Made by a program: the position numbers and the translations under genes. From NCBI RefSeq assembly GCF_025950095.1, contig NZ_JAPDDR010000015.1, positions 1 to 64,000 of the forward strand: 64,000 nucleotides of DNA. The letters are read 5' to 3'. A model generated the notes under the pieces. That model did not search any database. It saw only the letters and a program-made list of their open reading frames with translations, and was not told the origin of the DNA. The stretch's first letter is position 1; each line of letters begins with the position of its first letter. This document shows positions 62,210-64,000 of this stretch, piece by piece. This DNA comes from Luteolibacter rhizosphaerae (GTDB lineage: Bacteria; Verrucomicrobiota; Verrucomicrobiia; Verrucomicrobiales; Akkermansiaceae).

Positions 62210-64000
62210 TTCCACCAAGCTTTCCGAAGCGACCCCGGAGGAGGAGATAGACGCCTTCGCCGAGCGTTCGGGCTTCGAGGCCATTGCCAATACCTACCTG
62301 CGTGAAGCCGACCCAGGCAGGTGGTTCCGTGCCGCTGCATGGATGACCCTGCGCGGTGATCGGGTGAAGATCATGGGACCATGGGTGCTTGAGCTGGAAC
62401 TTTCGGACGGCTCTCTCCTGGCCCTCGATATCGCTTACCGCTCAACGGTAGGAAAACATCGGGTGGCCGCGGTGTTCTCGCGGGGTGGGGGAGTCGACAG
62501 TCTTGCCCCTCTTCCTCCCTTCCAAGCGGCACTTGCGCTGGTCTGCGAGATCTATCGGACGGCCCGGGAGGGTGCGGTCACTTCCATCCGTGAACTGGAG
62601 TTGACCGGTCGTCTGGTCGAAAGCTTCCAGTCCATGGCCATGGCCTTGCGACAGCGTTGCGACGAACCTTCGCTCCGTGAGAACGACTTTCTTGCCTCGG
62701 AGCAATCGCTGCTCCTCGGTCATTGGCTCCACCCGACACCCAAGAGCCGCCAGGGAATGGCGTGGTGGCAGCAAGACGACTGCGCCCCGGAGTTGAAGGG
62801 CGGTTTGAGGCTACACTTCTTCTCGGTCCGCCCGGATCTCGTCGCTCACGACTCCGCTGCCGGGATCAGTGCCATCGTGATCGCCGCGGAAGCCTTCGGG
62901 GATGATCTCCGGCACGGACCCACCTTCGGGGAAGTAGTGGTTCCCGTGCATCCGCTCCAAGCGGCATGGCTCCTTGCCCAACCGCACGTCCGCGAGGCGA
63001 TCAATCTCGGCTGGATGCGTTACCTTGGGGAGCGTGGTGAAGTGTTTCACCCGACCTCTTCGGTGCGGACGCTCTTCCGCCGCTCGTCGGACTGGATGTT
63101 CAAGTTCTCGATCCCGGTGAAGATCACCAACTCGCTGCGACGGAACCGCACTCATGAGTTGAACGTGGGTGTGGTGATGACCCGGCTGATGCGCAAGCTC
63201 GAGTTCTTCACCCTCTACCCCTATTTCCATGTGCTCGATGATCCGGCCTTCATCACCGTGCGCCTGCCGGGCCATCGCGAGACCGGCTTCGAGACGATCA
63301 TCCGTTCAAATCCTTTTCGGGACGGGCGGGGCCATGGGGTGATCTCGATCGCCGCGCTGACCCAGGATCCCCTGCCAGCTCCCCGCAAGGGCGATGCCAT
63401 GACCAGTCGTTTGGCCGCGATCATCGACGATCTCGCTGACCTGGAGGGACGACCGCGTGCCGTCGTCGCCCGCGATTGGTTCGAGCAGTACTGGCAGTGC
63501 GCGATCGAGCCCTTGATCCTGCTCTTCGATCAGCACGGCATCGCGCTGGAGGCCCACCAGCAGAACAGCCTGCTCAATGTTCGCAACGGCTACCCGACGC
63601 ACTACCACTTCCGGGACAACCAGGGCTTCTATCTCTCGAAGACCTGCCGCACGCAGTTGCTGCAGATCGAGGGCGGCGTGGCGGATCTGGAAGACTTGTT
63701 CTTCGAGGATGCGATGATCTTCCGCCGCTTCGGCTATTACCTGATCTTCAATCAACTCTTCTCCGTAATCTACCGCTTGGGGGCGGACGGCCATCTCTCG
63801 GAGTCGGAGGCGATCGCGCTCTGCCGTGGCTGGCTTGGCGAGCTTCACCCGCGGCTCGCAGGCCCCGGCAATGACTTCGTTGCCTACCTGCTGACCAAGC
63901 CCGCACTGGCCACCAAGGCCAACCTGCTAACCCGGGTCCGCGATGTCGATGAACTCGAGGCGGCTCAGGAGCTTGCCGTTTACGTGGATCTGCCGAATCC
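62202..64000 (+). CDS. IucA/IucC-family NRPS-independent siderophore synthetase (runs off window)
   Basis: About 600 residues are present with no stop. The N-terminal part is loosely conserved. Then come the nucleotide-binding landmarks of the IucA/IucC family: LLLGHWLHPTPKSRQG, VPVHPLQAAWL, FKFSIPVKITNSLRRN, EAHQQNSLL and RDNQGFYLS. These enzymes adenylate a citrate-type carboxylate and condense it with an amine. The ATG (62202) overlaps the MATE stop (ATGATTGA), so it is translationally coupled. The gene is complete through the main ATP-binding signatures; the C-terminal end is outside the window. Confidence 0.92.
   Translation, partial: MIDSTKLSEATPEEEIDAFAERSGFEAIANTYLREADPGRWFRAAAWMTLRGDRVKIMGPWVLELELSDGSLLALDIAYRSTVGKHRVAAVFSRGGGVDSLAPLPPFQAALALVCEIYRTAREGAVTSIRELELTGRLVESFQSMAMALRQRCDEPSLRENDFLASEQSLLLGHWLHPTPKSRQGMAWWQQDDCAPELKGGLRLHFFSVRPDLVAHDSAAGISAIVIAAEAFGDDLRHGPTFGEVVVPVHPLQAAWLLAQPHVREAINLGWMRYLGERGEVFHPTSSVRTLFRRSSDWMFKFSIPVKITNSLRRNRTHELNVGVVMTRLMRKLEFFTLYPYFHVLDDPAFITVRLPGHRETGFETIIRSNPFRDGRGHGVISIAALTQDPLPAPRKGDAMTSRLAAIIDDLADLEGRPRAVVARDWFEQYWQCAIEPLILLFDQHGIALEAHQQNSLLNVRNGYPTHYHFRDNQGFYLSKTCRTQLLQIEGGVADLEDLFFEDAMIFRRFGYYLIFNQLFSVIYRLGADGHLSESEAIALCRGWLGELHPRLAGPGNDFVAYLLTKPALATKANLLTRVRDVDELEAAQELAVYVDLPN

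Overview
The window reads as chromosome from a GC-rich Verrucomicrobiota bacterium, most likely close to Luteolibacter/Haloferula (Verrucomicrobiaceae). The evidence is a PEP-CTERM secreted protein, a very large autotransporter-type beta-strand repeat protein, the 51-residue Chlamydiae/Verrucomicrobia small basic protein, a sulfatase, a DUF1080 protein, a DUF5069 protein, Gfo/Idh/MocA and TIM-barrel sugar enzymes, and an ECF sigma factor with a membrane-anchored extension. The taxon is inferred from gene content; there is no rRNA in the window.

Layout. 1-3.7 kb: tail of an IS3-type transposase, a leaderless NrtA/NasS-like binding protein divergent from a LysR regulator, and an outer-membrane porin. 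3.9-11.5 kb, all minus strand: an S10 carboxypeptidase, and a run of lipoprotein (DUF255-like), secreted protein, hisB, hisH and a XylR-type AraC regulator, followed by a tiny ORF and a strong terminator. 11.5-19.1 kb: a ParA-like ATPase overlapping a roadblock-like protein, a 1167-aa TerB/FHA-like/ABCG transporter fusion, and ftsH. 19.2-25 kb: a coiled-coil protein directly behind acs, a pseudouridine synthase, the small basic protein, upp, and an alpha/beta hydrolase. 25-30.7 kb: a sugar-catabolic island (two TIM-barrel isomerase/epimerases, a mutarotase-like protein, a cupin-like protein of unknown function, a Gfo/Idh/MocA dehydrogenase). 30.7-36.9 kb: a secreted protein, an operon of sulfatase-SGNH fusion, MDR oxidoreductase and PhyH-type dioxygenase, then DUF5069 and a membrane protein. 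37-42.6 kb: deoA, deoB and an ECF sigma/periplasmic-domain pair. 42.8-57.2 kb: clpB, an SHD1-metallopeptidase, the giant repeat protein, an AmiE-NamZ-like fusion, acpS and an M16 peptidase. 57.3-60.7 kb: tRNA-Leu(CAG), the PEP-CTERM protein, a DUF1080 protein and gene-poor DNA rich in inverted repeats. 60.7-64 kb: MATE exporter overlapping an IucA/IucC siderophore synthetase that runs off the window.

Functional themes are cell-envelope turnover and export, use of sugars and sulfated or modified glycans, nucleoside and uracil salvage (deoA, deoB, upp), stress proteolysis (ftsH, clpB) and siderophore production. The most interesting parts are the ECF sigma fusion with its coupled partner, the TerB/FHA/ABCG giant beside the ParA-roadblock pair, the amidase-muramidase and sulfatase-esterase fusions, the sugar island with its unknown cupin, and several long inverted repeats between genes. 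No CRISPR array, prophage or rRNA was seen.
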